DNA of 64,000 nt from Gracilaria domingensis (lineage: Eukaryota > Rhodophyta > Florideophyceae > Gracilariales > Gracilariaceae). Both the position numbers and the translations under genes were made by a program. Positions 63,193-64,000 of this stretch are shown here, in pieces. Where the stretch lies: assembly GCA_022539475.1 (NCBI GenBank), contig VCMS01000207.1:1-64000 (forward strand), read 5' to 3'. Under the pieces are notes generated by a model. That model worked only from the letters and a program-made list of their open reading frames with translations, made no database searches and was not told the origin of the DNA. The stretch's first letter is position 1; each line of letters opens with the position of its first letter.

Positions 63193-64000
63193 AGTAGAGC
63201 AAAACGCCCTTTGTGGGGATGAACCGAGGTATTTTTCATAAGTTGTTGATCCGTTACCGGCTTCGACACCTCAGGTTATGAGAGGCTACTGGGGTAGTGC
63301 CCCTATTTTGGGGTATGCCTAGGAAGGGTAGTATTTCCACACACGTGTGCCAAGTCGGCCCGATAGCGGGTGCGCCGTGGTAAGGCTGCCACGCGGGCAC
63401 ACCTGTAGTGTATTGGCCGGCATCGCCGGATAGTTAGATATTTCACTTGATATTTTCAAGTGCCGTATATAAGTTGCGGCACTTGCCGCCATTGTACGGG
63501 AAGTAAACCTCAAGGAGGCTTCTGGCTCTGACTTTCTTGCCGCTTGTGAACGGTCTACGTCCCTAATCGGGCAAGCCGCCACAATTCCGGGCTAGTCATC
63601 CGACCTCTACCACTAAGGATTCCTAGACCGTCGTCACGGCATCTTTTGTTGTTTCTTTGTTATTATTTCCGTCATACGGCTCTCGTCTCTCTGCCCTGCT
63701 ATACAGGTTTTTGCACACTAGTCTCGGGACTTATTCCCGTTTATCACGAGTCAGTGCTCCGCAGTGCGGCTCGTTTGTTGATCCCCTGTCACTCCGTACC
63801 GTTAGGCTGGATATCTCCACTCGCTGTGGCTTGTCGGGACAACCGGACACCTACGCCGGTTCTTCCCCTTCACCTCTGACTGCACGCTCAGATCTTGGCC
63901 ACCCAGACTTACACCCGGCATCGCGCTGGACCTATCAGGGGGTTCTACTGCTCCAAGTACCCCTATAGAGAGCAGGTTTCGAACACCCTGCAGTTGCGCT
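63193..64000 (+). repeat. LTR of the B family, opposite orientation, cut by window end
   Basis: It matches the reverse complement of the B LTR from its first bases (AGTAGAGCAAAACGCCC against TGTAGAGC..) to the window end, more diverged than the two B LTRs are from each other. It is either the 5' LTR of a plus-strand element beyond the window or a solo LTR. It lies 39 bp after the transposase remains. ORFs inside it are shadows. Confidence 0.88.

Noticed and set aside
1-64000. tRNA, rRNA or CRISPR loci
   Set aside because: No cloverleaf with a proper T-arm outside primer-site complements, no rRNA-like blocks and no regularly spaced repeats with unique spacers.

Overview
The window reads as nuclear DNA from a compact eukaryotic genome. 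My best inference is a florideophyte red alga of the Chondrus type. The reasons are mostly single-exon genes, one gene with two short introns (GT..AG, one with a textbook CTAACC-type branch site), a complete Argonaute gene, several small secreted cysteine-rich or von Willebrand A proteins, and a very heavy load of LTR retrotransposons. The species is not proven by the sequence.

Layout. 1-20677: a minus-strand Ty3/Gypsy element (D). A second minus-strand Ty3/Gypsy chromovirus (A, 7900-19852, TSD GTAGA) is inserted into it. 20678-26823: host DNA with a large membrane protein gene (21363-23504, minus), a decayed copy of the 3' end of that gene (about 25186-25540), a small glycine-rich secreted protein gene (25558-25875, minus), two long foldback structures and a small operator-like repeat cluster. 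26824-27111: a short GC3-rich ORF. 27167-43641: a plus-strand Ty1/Copia element (C, TSD ACACG), interrupted by a third minus-strand Ty3/Gypsy chromovirus (B, 30093-41866, TSD CTAGA). 44266-46863: an Argonaute gene (minus). 47638-55705: a cluster of five secreted or membrane proteins, namely two cysteine-rich proteins and three small single-domain VWA proteins. 55750-63190: an AT-rich island with a Tudor-like plus Ulp1-protease gene and the remains of a DNA-transposon transposase. 63193-64000: one more LTR of the B family, in the opposite orientation and cut by the window end.

Most unusual observation. The related Gypsy elements A and B both carry a long extra ORF on the strand opposite to gag-pol, lying between the 3' end of pol and the 3' LTR and starting 50-80 bp from the LTR edge. 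The two proteins are clearly homologous along their length (about 600 residues), and I recognise no known family in them. The third Gypsy element (D) has an unrelated short ORF (82 aa) in the same slot and orientation. The Copia element has a primer-binding site that matches the anticodon stem-loop of initiator tRNA-Met rather than a tRNA 3' end, which implies half-tRNA priming. The Argonaute gene has a complete D-E-D-H slicer tetrad. With long foldbacks and dense nested retroelements nearby, small-RNA silencing is the natural functional frame for this locus, but that link is inference.
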